64,000 bases of DNA from assembly GCF_000158195.2 (NCBI RefSeq), contig NZ_GL987987.1, forward strand, positions 1-64,000, given 5' to 3'. This DNA comes from Fusobacterium mortiferum ATCC 9817. Lineage in GTDB: Bacteria; Fusobacteriota; Fusobacteriia; Fusobacteriales; Fusobacteriaceae. A program made the translations under genes and the position numbers. The notes beneath the pieces were generated by a model. That model saw nothing but the letters and a program-made list of their open reading frames with translations. It made no database searches and had not been told where the DNA came from. The first letter of the stretch is position 1. The number at the start of each line of letters is the position of its first letter. This document shows positions 39,090 to 46,776 of the stretch, piece after piece.

Positions 39090-39938
39090 TTATTTATTTT
39101 TTGAATTAAATCTTTGTCTAATAAAAGCACCAAATAAGTTGAAGCTAAGTGTTATAACTACAAGTATAAATAGTGTTCCATTGATAAAAGATGGTGGCAT
39201 ATTAGGAACTTGTGTAGATATAACATATAGATGGTATGGTAATGCCATTACTTGATCCCAATATGAAATTGGCAAGAATGGTAGATAGAAAGCAACTGCT
39301 GTAAACATTATTGGAGCTGTTTCTCCAGCTGCTCTAGATATACTTAAGATAACTCCAGTTAAAATTCCTGGCATAGCTGCTGGTAAAATTACCTTAGTTA
39401 TTGTTTCCCATTTTGTAGCTCCAAGAGCAAGAGAAGCTTCTCTTAAATGATTAGGTATTGCAAGTAGAGATTCTCTAGTAGCTGTAATAATAACTGGTAA
39501 ACACATTATTCCCAAAGTTAATGAACCAGAAAGTATAGAAACATCAAACCCTAAGAAGATAACAAATAGTGCCATACCAAATAATCCATAAATTATACTT
39601 GGAATACCAGCAAGGTTTATGATTGTTAAATTAATGATTCTAGTTAGAAAATTATCTTTAGCATATTCTACTAAATAAACACCAGTGAAAATACCAAATG
39701 GAACAGCTACAATGATTGTTCCAAGTGTTAACCAAAGAGTTCCAACTATTGCTGGAAATATTCCTCCAGCTCTCATTCCATCAGTAGGCATCTCACTTAG
39801 AAATTCCCAAGATATTGCAGGAATACCAGTATATATTATATAACCAATTATTAAAAATACAGGAATTACAGCAACTAAAGTCATTATTTTTATCAATATT
39901 TCTAAAAAATTAGCTTTTGATTTTTTTATAATTAACAT
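39090..39938 (-). CDS. pstA: Phosphate ABC transporter permease PstA
   Basis: A 282-aa inner-membrane permease with six TM helices and the EAA-type cytoplasmic loop REASLALGATKWETI. The motif AAGETAPIMFTA is typical of PstA. It lies between pstC and pstB with an AGGAGG RBS. Confidence 0.96.
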   Translation of the reverse strand: MLIIKKSKANFLEILIKIMTLVAVIPVFLIIGYIIYTGIPAISWEFLSEMPTDGMRAGGIFPAIVGTLWLTLGTIIVAVPFGIFTGVYLVEYAKDNFLTRIINLTIINLAGIPSIIYGLFGMALFVIFLGFDVSILSGSLTLGIMCLPVIITATRESLLAIPNHLREASLALGATKWETITKVILPAAMPGILTGVILSISRAAGETAPIMFTAVAFYLPFLPISYWDQVMALPYHLYVISTQVPNMPPSFINGTLFILVVITLSFNLFGAFIRQRFNSKNK

Positions 39939-39955
39939 TGTTTTTCCTCCTAAAA

Positions 39956-40828
39956 TTATAACTCTCTTGCTTTTCTTATAAATTTATCAGCTATACAGTT
40001 AGTTATAAAACTTATTATAAAAAGTACAATTCCTATTGCAAATAGTGCATAGTAGTGAGTACTTCCTTGAACTACTTCTCCCATCTCAGCTGCTATCGTA
40101 GCTGTAAGAGTTCTTACAGCAGAAAGTGGAGTAGTAGCTAAGATTGGAGAGTTACCAGTTATCATAAGAACAGTAAGTGTTTCTCCAATTATTCTTCCAA
40201 ATCCTAACATAATACCAGCAAATATTCCTGGAAAAGCTGCAGGAAGAAGAACATTAAAAATAGTTTCTACTTGGTTAGCTCCAAGAGCAAGAGAAGCTTC
40301 TTTATAAGATTTATCAAGAGCTTCTAATGAGTCATCGGCTATACTTACTATTGTAGGGAGAGCCATAAAAGCAAGCATTATTCCACCAGTTAAAGCTGTT
40401 AATCCACTTGAAAGATTAAATAAATTTTTTATAGGACCAGATAATACATATAATCCAATAACTCCTAAAACAACTGATGGTATAGCTGACATTGTTTCAA
40501 TAATAATTTTTAAAAATGTCCTTACTTTAGGAGTAGCATATTCTGCTATATAGATAGCTGTTAAAATTCCAACTGGCACAGCAATAACTAAAGCTACTAT
40601 TGTTACCCAAAATGAACCAACTAAAAGAGGTAAAAGTCCATATAATTCTGAAAGAGAAATCCACTTTTTCCCAAAAAAGAAATCAGTAACAGAGTATGAA
40701 CTAAAAAACTTTAATCCATTCACAACTATAAATAAAAAGATTAGAAAGATTATAACTATATTTGAAATCCCTATTCCAAATAGAATATGTTTCATTCCGT
40801 TATCTTTAATTTTTCTAAGATATTGCAT
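39956..40828 (-). CDS. pstC: Phosphate ABC transporter permease PstC
   Basis: A 290-aa permease with six TM helices; EAA-type loop KEASLALGANQVETI and the motif GRIIGETLTVLMITGN. The start is the ATG at 40828, with TGGAGGT just upstream; the frame is open 12 nt further but only through the RBS. It is the first gene of the minus-strand pst operon and is divergent from pstS across a Pho-box region. Confidence 0.95.
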   Translation of the reverse strand: MQYLRKIKDNGMKHILFGIGISNIVIIFLIFLFIVVNGLKFFSSYSVTDFFFGKKWISLSELYGLLPLLVGSFWVTIVALVIAVPVGILTAIYIAEYATPKVRTFLKIIIETMSAIPSVVLGVIGLYVLSGPIKNLFNLSSGLTALTGGIMLAFMALPTIVSIADDSLEALDKSYKEASLALGANQVETIFNVLLPAAFPGIFAGIMLGFGRIIGETLTVLMITGNSPILATTPLSAVRTLTATIAAEMGEVVQGSTHYYALFAIGIVLFIISFITNCIADKFIRKAREL

Positions 40829-40891
40829 AAAAACCTCCAAAAATATTTCAAACTACATTAATTTAATAACAAAATAATAATAAAGTATCAA

Positions 40892-40930
40892 TGTAAAAAG
40901 AGTATTAATTCAATGTTAAAATTGTGTAAA
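40892..40930 (-). promoter_or_regulatory. Pho-box array for pstCAB-phoU (four hexamers, 11-bp period)
   Basis: On the minus strand the hexamers TTTACA (40925-40930), TTAACA (40914-40919), TTAATA (40903-40908) and TTTACA (40892-40897) are each separated by exactly 5 bp. This matches the TT(A/T)ACA-N5 repeat pattern bound by PhoP of Bacillus subtilis. A TATTAT (complement of 40874-40879) downstream is a likely -10. Confidence 0.75.
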
Positions 40931-40936
40931 AAAATT

Positions 40937-40987
40937 TTTACATAAAATTTACATTGGATTAATACTAACTTAACATAAAAATATTAT
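40937..40987 (+). promoter_or_regulatory. Pho-box array and -10 of pstS (four hexamers, 11-bp period)
   Basis: On the plus strand TTTACA (40937-40942), TTTACA (40948-40953), TTAATA (40959-40964) and TTAACA (40970-40975) at 5-bp spacing, followed by TATTAT (40982-40987). There is no consensus -35, as in activator-dependent Pho promoters. It mirrors the minus-strand array 6 bp away. Confidence 0.75.
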
Positions 40988-41039
40988 ATTTGATTTGTAA
41001 ATAAGAAAAAGTAATAAAAATTAATTTGGAGGGAATAAA

Positions 41040-41885
41040 ATGAATATTTTCAAAAAAGGTTTATTAGGAATGTTAGTTGTGGCAGGATTATTAGTAAGTG
41101 CTAATACAGCAGAAGCTAGATCAAAAGTTATTCAAGCTAAAGGGTCAGATACTATATTAAATGTATCGCAATCAATAGCAGAAAATTATATGAAGGAAAA
41201 TAGAAAAGCAAGAATAGCAGTAACTGGTGGAGGTTCAGGAGTAGGAATTTCAGCTCTTATTAATGGAACAACAGATATAGCTATGGCTTCAAGAAGTATT
41301 AAATCAAAAGAGATAGAACAAGCTAAAGCAAAAGGATTAGAAGTAAAAGAAGTAGTATTAGGTTTTGATGGAATAACAATAATAGCAAACCATGCAAATA
41401 CTGTAAAAGATATTGATGATATAACTCTAGGAAAAGTGTTTAGAGGAGAGATAACTAACTGGAAAGAGTTAGGAGGAGACGATGCTCCAATCGTTGTACT
41501 ATCAAGAGATTCATCTTCAGGAACTCATGAATTCTTTAAAGAACATATAATAAGAGAAAATAATACTAAAAAAGATTTAGAATATGGACCAAAAACTTTA
41601 TATATGCCTTCCAATGAAGCTATAAAGCAAGAAGTTAAATCAAATAAATATGCAATTGGATATATTGGAATGGGATATATGGATAACTCAGTAGAAGCTA
41701 TAAAAGTAGATGGAATAGAGGCAAGTGTAGAGAACGTAGCAAGTAAAAAATATCCAATAGCTAGAGAGGTATATTGGTATGTAGATAATAATGCTTCAGA
41801 AGATGTAAGCAATCTTGTAGATTATGCACTTTCTTCAAAAGGACAAGAATTAGTTAAAGAAGAAGGGTTTGTTCCTGTAAAATAA
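41040..41885 (+). CDS. pstS: Phosphate-binding protein PstS
   Basis: A 281-aa periplasmic phosphate receptor. Signal peptide residues 1-26 end in NTAEA. The mature part has KGSDTIL (phosphate-binding Ser/Asp), TGGGSGVGISALINGTTDIA and SRDSSSGTHEFF, the three phosphate-contact segments. It is encoded opposite the pstCAB-phoU operon instead of inside it, so expression can exceed that of the permease genes. RBS GGAGGG precedes the ATG and a terminator follows. Confidence 0.95.
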   Translation: MNIFKKGLLGMLVVAGLLVSANTAEARSKVIQAKGSDTILNVSQSIAENYMKENRKARIAVTGGGSGVGISALINGTTDIAMASRSIKSKEIEQAKAKGLEVKEVVLGFDGITIIANHANTVKDIDDITLGKVFRGEITNWKELGGDDAPIVVLSRDSSSGTHEFFKEHIIRENNTKKDLEYGPKTLYMPSNEAIKQEVKSNKYAIGYIGMGYMDNSVEAIKVDGIEASVENVASKKYPIAREVYWYVDNNASEDVSNLVDYALSSKGQELVKEEGFVPVK

Positions 41886-41913
41886 AATAATAAAGTAAAA
41901 TAATATCTATGTT

Positions 41914-41978
41914 AGAGAGAGCTTAAGAAATAGTTAAAAGTTGCAAATTTCCTTTTACTTTTTGAGCTCTCTCTTTTA
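41914..41978 (+). terminator. Intrinsic terminator after pstS
   Basis: AGAGAGAGCT / AGCTCTCTCT arms (41914-41923 / 41965-41974) followed by TTTT. It separates pstS from the regulator pair. Confidence 0.85.
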
Positions 41979-42016
41979 TAATTTAAATATAAATTATAAA
42001 AACCAATGGAGGCAAA

Positions 42017-42700
42017 ATGAGAATATTAGTAGTTGAAGATGATAAAGAGATACAGGAGCTAATAACATATTTTCTTTCTAAAGAAGGATACGAAGTAGAC
42101 CAAGCAGATGATGGATTAGAGGGACTTAGACTTTTGAAAGAAAAACAACATAATTTAGTAGTATTAGATTTAATGTTGCCTAATTTAGATGGGAAAAATT
42201 TTACGAAAATAGTAAAAGGTATATCTTCAGAATATGGAGATCCAGCTATTATTATGTTAACTGCTAAAACAGAGATAGAAGATGTATTAGAGGGATTAGA
42301 AATAGGTGCTGATGATTATATGAAAAAACCTTTTGATCCAAGAGAATTAGTTTTAAGAGTTAAAAGATTTTTTAAAGAGGAAAAAAGAGAAGAAGAAGTA
42401 AAAAGAAAGTATGAATTTCTAGATTTAGTGATAGAAGATGATAAACATAGAGTTCTTTATAAAGGAGAAGAGATAGATTTTTCCAAAAAAGAGTATGATT
42501 TATTACTTTTATTGGTTTTAAATAAAAATTTAGTTATAACAAGAGAAAAAATATTAGATAAAATTTGGAAAAGTAATTACTATACTGGAGATAGAACAGT
42601 GGATGTATATATATCAAAATTGAGGGATAAGCTTCCTGAAATAAGCGAACATATAAAAACAATAAAAGGAGTGGGATACAAATTAGAAGAAAAGAGATAG
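42017..42700 (+). CDS. PhoB/PhoP-type response regulator
   Basis: A 227-aa OmpR-family regulator: receiver (1-118) with Asp51 as phospho-acceptor in VLDLMLP, Thr in MLTAKTE and Lys in MKKPF; winged helix (about 130-227) with DFSKKEYDLLLLL and DRTVDVYISKLRDKL. Its place next to pstS and the Pho-box arrays makes it the likely phosphate-starvation activator. RBS TGGAGG precedes the ATG. The sensor kinase gene follows directly. Confidence 0.92.
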   Translation: MRILVVEDDKEIQELITYFLSKEGYEVDQADDGLEGLRLLKEKQHNLVVLDLMLPNLDGKNFTKIVKGISSEYGDPAIIMLTAKTEIEDVLEGLEIGADDYMKKPFDPRELVLRVKRFFKEEKREEEVKRKYEFLDLVIEDDKHRVLYKGEEIDFSKKEYDLLLLLVLNKNLVITREKILDKIWKSNYYTGDRTVDVYISKLRDKLPEISEHIKTIKGVGYKLEEKR

Positions 42701-42711
42701 CAATATTAATT

Positions 42712-44376
42712 ATGATATTAATATTGGAAGGAATATTTATAGGAATAAACTCAAAAATACTTTCAAATCTATATCAAGAAAGAGCAAAACAGATTTTAAA
42801 AGAGGATACAATATTAGTAAAATTAGTAGCTGAAGGGAATCCACGTACAAAGTATCAAGAACTATTTTCAAATAATGCTTTAAGATTTACTTTAGTTGAT
42901 TTAACAGGGAAAGTAGTATTTGATTCTAAAAAAACTGAAGAAGAAGAAAAGAGGATGGATAATCACCTTCAAAGAGAAGAGATTCAAGAAGCAATAGAAA
43001 AAAAAGAGAGTTTTACAATTAGGTATAGCGAAACTTTTGACACTGTGATGGCTTATTATGCAGTTTCTATAAAAAATAGTGTGGGGGAAGAATATATATT
43101 AAGAACTGCTAGTGAATACAGCAAAGAACTTTTACAGATAAGAGAATTTCTTTTAGTTCAGATAGTTTTCTTTTTAATATTAAATTATGTTATACATTTT
43201 TTCTATAAAAACTATATAAAAAGAGATTTTTATACTAAGATTAAAAGAATGAGAAAATTTCTTGAAAGTGGAGAAATGGAGAAAATAAATTACTCTAAAG
43301 ATGAATATTGGCTTTTTGAATTTTGGGATATTTTAAAAGAGTGGCAAGGAAAAAATTTAAAAAATATTTCAAAGCTAGAGAAAGAGAGAAGAATACTTTC
43401 TGAAGTTTTACATTCAGTAGATCTGTTTATTGGATTGCTAGATAGTGAAGGGAAGTTTATTGTAAAAAATACATCTTTAAAATATGTGGTAGATCCATAT
43501 GAAGAAAAATATTTAGAAGCAATAAAATATCTTGAATTGATAACTCCAATAAAAAATGGATTAGTAAATAAAAAAGAATACAGAGAGGATATTTATATAC
43601 AAAGTCTTAAAAAATATTTTTTATTTACAATGAAGTATTTGGAATTTAGTAATAGATTTATAATTACAATTAAAGATATCACAAGTACAAGAGAAGCAGT
43701 AGAGGTTCAAAAAACATTTATAAATAATGTAAGTCATGAATTAAAAACACCACTTACTAATATCAAAGGATACTTAATAGCTCTAGAAGATGCACCAGAA
43801 GTAATGAGAAAAAAATTTTTAAATACCATTAAAACAAATGTTGAGAGATTAGAAAATATAGTTTTAGATTTTTTAAATATCTCTAAAATAGAAAATTCCA
43901 ATTTAGTCAATATATCTCAAGTTGCAGTTGAAAAAATAAAAAAAGAACTTTTAGAGATTCTCTCAGGAAAAATTAATGAAAAAGGAGCTAAGGTAGATTT
44001 TTTATTTAATTTAACAGATGGAAGAGATTACTTAAAGGTAGACTCTGAAAAGATATTTATGATATTAAAAAATCTTATTGAAAATGGAATAATATATAAT
44101 AAAAATTCAGAACCTGAAGTAATAGTTAAAGTAGATGAAAAAGGAGATAGGTATAATATAAGTGTAGAGGATAATGGAATAGGAATACCTATCTACGAGC
44201 AAGATAAGATATTTGAAAGATTCTATAGAATAGATAAGGCTAGAACAAGCAATTTAGGAGGAACAGGATTAGGACTTTCCATAGTAAAGACTCTCATTGA
44301 AAAATGTGGTGGAGGGCTTGTAATTGACTCTATTGAAGGAAAAGGCACAATATTTTCTTTCTACATTTTAAAATAA
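42712..44376 (+). CDS. PhoR-type membrane sensor histidine kinase
   Basis: A kinase of at least 554 aa. N-terminal TM helix, extracytoplasmic region (about residues 12-144), TM2 (about 147-164), PAS-like region (about 230-330), HisKA with the phosphorylated His in NNVSHELKTPL, HATPase with LKNLIENGIIYN and GGTGLGLSIVKTL. The ATG at 42712 has no clear RBS and cuts into the TM segment. The same frame is open upstream and would add a basic segment IRRKEIAILI, so the true start may be a rare codon (ATA at 42676 or ATT at 42682). It pairs with the regulator just upstream. Confidence 0.88.
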   Translation: MILILEGIFIGINSKILSNLYQERAKQILKEDTILVKLVAEGNPRTKYQELFSNNALRFTLVDLTGKVVFDSKKTEEEEKRMDNHLQREEIQEAIEKKESFTIRYSETFDTVMAYYAVSIKNSVGEEYILRTASEYSKELLQIREFLLVQIVFFLILNYVIHFFYKNYIKRDFYTKIKRMRKFLESGEMEKINYSKDEYWLFEFWDILKEWQGKNLKNISKLEKERRILSEVLHSVDLFIGLLDSEGKFIVKNTSLKYVVDPYEEKYLEAIKYLELITPIKNGLVNKKEYREDIYIQSLKKYFLFTMKYLEFSNRFIITIKDITSTREAVEVQKTFINNVSHELKTPLTNIKGYLIALEDAPEVMRKKFLNTIKTNVERLENIVLDFLNISKIENSNLVNISQVAVEKIKKELLEILSGKINEKGAKVDFLFNLTDGRDYLKVDSEKIFMILKNLIENGIIYNKNSEPEVIVKVDEKGDRYNISVEDNGIGIPIYEQDKIFERFYRIDKARTSNLGGTGLGLSIVKTLIEKCGGGLVIDSIEGKGTIFSFYILK

Positions 44377-44448
44377 AGTATGGACTAGACTTATAAAAAT
44401 ATGGTATTATTTAAAAGTCTATAAATACAAATGAAAAGGGGTAAAAAA

Positions 44449-45156
44449 ATGGCAAAAGTAAAACATGTAATAACAGCTTATAAAGCACAAATGAATCCAC
44501 AGGTAAATGGAGTTATAGATATATTTGGAGAATTTGATAATCTTATTCAACCTATGTTCCCATTCCCAATGGCAAATCTTTCAGTAGTAGTAACTGTAAC
44601 AGATTTACAAAGACCTACTATGTTTGAAGTAAGACTTAATGCTCCAGATGATACATTAATAACTAAGGGAGAGTTTGGAATTTTACCAGACCCATTTGGA
44701 GTAGGAAAGAAAATTTTAGATTTAGAGAAATTCTTAGTTGGAGAAAGAGGAAAGTATACAATAGATATATTTGAAAAGGTAGCTCAAGATAAAGTGAAAT
44801 TCCTGTCAACAGAGGATTTATTCATAGCTGACTATCCACCACAAAGAAGATTATCCGATGAAGATAAAGCTAAGATATTAGCAACTGAAGGTGTAATAAA
44901 AACTGTAAGAACAGAGTTTAAAGCAGGAGAAGAAGTTATAAAACTTCAAGTAAATCTAGATAAAAATGCACCTATTGATGAAGGACATATAGCTATTCCA
45001 GAAAATGATAGATTGACAGTAGGAGATAGAGTTTTTGATTTAACTGGAATTAGAAGACAGATAGAATGGTTATTTGGAAATCCATTACCAAAAGCACCAG
45101 AAAAAAAAGAGGAAGAAACTGATAAAACTGTTGAAAAAACTGAGGAAAAACAATAA
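44449..45156 (+). CDS. DUF6941-like protein, function unknown
   Basis: A 235-aa soluble protein with no signal peptide or TM helix. The N-terminal half (residues about 3-95) has a beta-rich pattern with VNGVIDIFGEFDNLIQPMFP, which resembles the DUF6941 family. Residues about 150-210 form a second possible domain. The C-terminal tail is rich in Lys, Glu and Thr. ATG 44449 follows AAAGGGG; an ATG at 44431 would lie upstream of that RBS. An extended -10 (TGGTATTAT, 44402-44410) is a likely promoter. It is upstream of rplM but separated by a strong promoter. Confidence 0.6.
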   Translation: MAKVKHVITAYKAQMNPQVNGVIDIFGEFDNLIQPMFPFPMANLSVVVTVTDLQRPTMFEVRLNAPDDTLITKGEFGILPDPFGVGKKILDLEKFLVGERGKYTIDIFEKVAQDKVKFLSTEDLFIADYPPQRRLSDEDKAKILATEGVIKTVRTEFKAGEEVIKLQVNLDKNAPIDEGHIAIPENDRLTVGDRVFDLTGIRRQIEWLFGNPLPKAPEKKEEETDKTVEKTEEKQ

Positions 45157-45163
45157 AAAATCC

Positions 45164-45192
45164 TTGACATAATTGAGGAAAACTAATATAAT
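45164..45192 (+). promoter_or_regulatory. Consensus promoter of rplM-rpsI
   Basis: Perfect TTGACA (45164-45169), 17-bp spacer, perfect TATAAT (45187-45192). It is the only promoter in the window that matches both consensus elements exactly, fitting a ribosomal protein operon. Confidence 0.92.
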
Positions 45193-45208
45193 AGTAAGGT
45201 ATATTAAA

Positions 45209-45252
45209 CCTTTCCCACAAAGGACCGTTGCGTTATATTAGAGAAATATAAC
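45209..45252 (+). promoter_or_regulatory. Structured 5' leader of rplM
   Basis: Two small hairpins lie in the leader: CCTTT / AAAGG (45209-45213 / 45219-45223) and GTTATATT / AATATAAC (45232-45239 / 45245-45252), followed by the RBS. L13 leaders in other bacteria bind L13 for autoregulation. A similar role here is inference. Confidence 0.45.
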
Positions 45253-45275
45253 ATAATTCAGGAGGAAATTTTAAA

Positions 45276-45710
45276 GTGAAAAAGTATACTTTTATGCAAA
45301 GAAAAGAAGATGTTGTTAGAGAATGGCATCACTATGACGCTGAAGGGCAAATATTAGGAAGATTAGCAGTTGAGGTTGCTAAAAAATTAATGGGTAAAGA
45401 GAAATTAACTTTTACTCCACACGTTGACGGAGGAGACTTCGTAGTAGTTACTAACGTTGAGAAATTAGTTGTAACTGGAAAAAAATTAACTGACAAAAAA
45501 TACTACAATCACTCAGGATTCCCAGGAGGAATAAGAGAGAGAAAATTAGGAGAAATCCTAGAGAAAAAGCCAGAAGAACTATTAATGCTAGCTGTTAAGA
45601 GAATGCTTCCAAAAAATAAATTAGGAAGACAACAATTAACTAGATTAAGAGTATTTGCTGGAGCAGAGCACGCTCATACTGCACAAAAACCAGTAAAGGT
45701 AGAATTTTAA
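45276..45710 (+). CDS. rplM: 50S ribosomal protein L13
   Basis: A 144-aa protein of standard length with WHHYDAEGQILGRLAVEVAK near the N-terminus, GKEKLTFTPHVDGGDFVVV and the C-terminal AGAEHAHTAQKPVKVEF. The start is GTG at 45276, about 10 nt after AGGAGG. It is co-transcribed with rpsI. Confidence 0.97.
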   Translation: MKKYTFMQRKEDVVREWHHYDAEGQILGRLAVEVAKKLMGKEKLTFTPHVDGGDFVVVTNVEKLVVTGKKLTDKKYYNHSGFPGGIRERKLGEILEKKPEELLMLAVKRMLPKNKLGRQQLTRLRVFAGAEHAHTAQKPVKVEF

Positions 45711-45726
45711 TAGGGGGTAAATGACA

Positions 45727-46125
45727 GTGGCTGAAATGATTCAATATAGAGGAACTGGTAGAAGAAAAACTTCTGTAGCAAGAGTAAGATTAATTCCTGG
45801 AGGAAAAGGAATTGAAATAAACGGAAAAACTATGGCTGACTACTTTGGAGGAAGAGAAATCCTTTCTAAAATAGTTGAGCAACCTTTAGCTTTAACTGAA
45901 ACTTTAGATAAATTTGAAGTTAAAGTTAACGTAATCGGAGGAGGAAACTCTGGACAAGCTGGAGCTATCAGACATGGAGTAGCAAGAGCTTTAATATTAG
46001 CTGATGAGACTTTAAAAGGAGCTTTAAGAGAAGCTGGATTCTTAACTAGAGACTCAAGAATGGTTGAAAGAAAGAAATACGGAAAGAAAAAATCAAGAAG
46101 ATCTCCTCAATTCTCAAAAAGATAA
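45727..46125 (+). CDS. rpsI: 30S ribosomal protein S9
   Basis: A 132-aa protein with [17 protein letters not shown] at the start, [14 protein letters not shown] in the middle and the basic C-terminal tail that reaches the P-site tRNA, ending SPQFSKR. I chose GTG at 45727, giving the usual MAE-type N-terminus 9 nt after AGGGGG; the ATG at 45721 is only 3 nt from that site. The terminator just downstream is the left edge of the island insertions. Confidence 0.95.
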   Translation: MAEMIQYRGTGRRKTSVARVRLIPGGKGIEINGKTMADYFGGREILSKIVEQPLALTETLDKFEVKVNVIGGGNSGQAGAIRHGVARALILADETLKGALREAGFLTRDSRMVERKKYGKKKSRRSPQFSKR

Positions 46126-46143
46126 TTTGCATGGAATTATATA

Positions 46144-46174
46144 CCTCACAAACTCAATGTTTGTGGGGTTTTTT
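46144..46174 (+). terminator. Intrinsic terminator of rplM-rpsI
   Basis: CCTCACAAAC / GTTTGTGGGG stem (46144-46153 / 46159-46168) and TTTTTT. The same hairpin is repeated in R2 at 52873-52903, where it ends island A. Confidence 0.92.
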
Positions 46175-46214
46175 CTTTATCTGAGATTTTAAAAAATTAA
46201 GAAAAATGATAGCC

Positions 46215-46247
46215 GTAGGTAACAAGTAGCCAACAAGTAGGTAACAA
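46215..46247 (+). repeat. Three tandem 11-bp arm-type repeats beside R1
   Basis: GTAGGTAACAA (46215-46225), GTAGCCAACAA (46226-46236) and GTAGGTAACAA (46237-46247). The period is one helical turn. A matching set lies beside R2 (52944-52976). They look like integrase or accessory-protein arm sites. Confidence 0.75.
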
Positions 46248-46551
46248 AATTATTCTTCTCTAACTAGCTAAAAATAGTACTTGGGAGAGAATTTTTAAAC
46301 GATCTAAAAAAATGAAGGTATATAATAGATATCGTATATCTATTGAAAATAAGAAAATATAATATATAAAATTTTATAATAAAGAGAAATTATAAAAGAT
46401 CTAGAGAAATTAAATCCCCTAGAGTATGAAAATAAAGCTCTTACTTAGATAACAGAAAAAAGGAACATCTATTGCAAAAGTTTTATTTAATATATTAACT
46501 AAATCATAGAATTTTTTTGAAATAATTTTAATAAAAATAGCCTTATTATTT

Positions 46552-46598
46552 ACTACATCTAAAATCTTAGATAACTAAGATGAAGGATGTAGTTTTTT
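46552..46598 (+). terminator. Hairpin with T tail upstream of the island A regulator
   Basis: Outer stem ACTACATC / GATGTAGT (46552-46559 / 46586-46593), inner stem ATCTTAG / CTAAGAT (46564-46570 / 46575-46581), then TTTTTT. No gene precedes it in the island, so it either insulates the island from rpsI read-through or ends a short transcript. The rest of 46300-46776 is AT-rich non-coding DNA, with a 9-bp palindrome at 46324-46344. Confidence 0.7.
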
Positions 46599-46729
46599 AT
46601 AAATAAAATGTTACTTAAAATTTTATTTTTTTAAACTGATATCATTTTAATTGTATTATAAATGAAGAAAAAGATGATTTTTGCACGAATTAGTGAAGAA
46701 AAAAGTCCTTTTAAAAAGAAAAAAAATAT

Positions 46730-46760
46730 ATTAATATAAAATCATAAAACTTATATTAAT
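46730..46760 (+). promoter_or_regulatory. Inverted repeat before the island A regulator
   Basis: Perfect 10-bp arms ATTAATATAA (46730-46739) and TTATATTAAT (46751-46760) with an 11-bp spacer. It overlaps a TATAAA -10-like element and ends 16 bp before the regulator ATG. It is a possible operator, though AT-rich arms arise easily by chance here. Confidence 0.4.
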
Positions 46761-46776
46761 TTAGAGAGGAGAAAAA

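Larger units (their letters stand above)
46130..46295 (+). repeat. Direct repeat R1: attachment-site-like, left edge of island A
   Basis: A 166-bp sequence repeated at 52859-53024 (R2). The first 69 bp (46130-46198) are identical in both copies and contain the rpsI terminator. The remaining part is similar, with three 11-bp units and a TTCTCT...AGAGAA flank. It begins 5 nt after the rpsI stop, a common type of tyrosine integrase target. The 28 bp at 46168-46195 also match R3 (61798-61825) with one mismatch. Confidence 0.88.

Noticed and set aside
46215-46247. 11-bp tandem units as a CRISPR array
   Set aside because: The units are far too short and have no spacers; no cas genes are present.
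46312-46362. 16-codon frame starting MKVYNRYRI in the island A leader
   Set aside because: No RBS, overlaps a palindrome, and too short to support.
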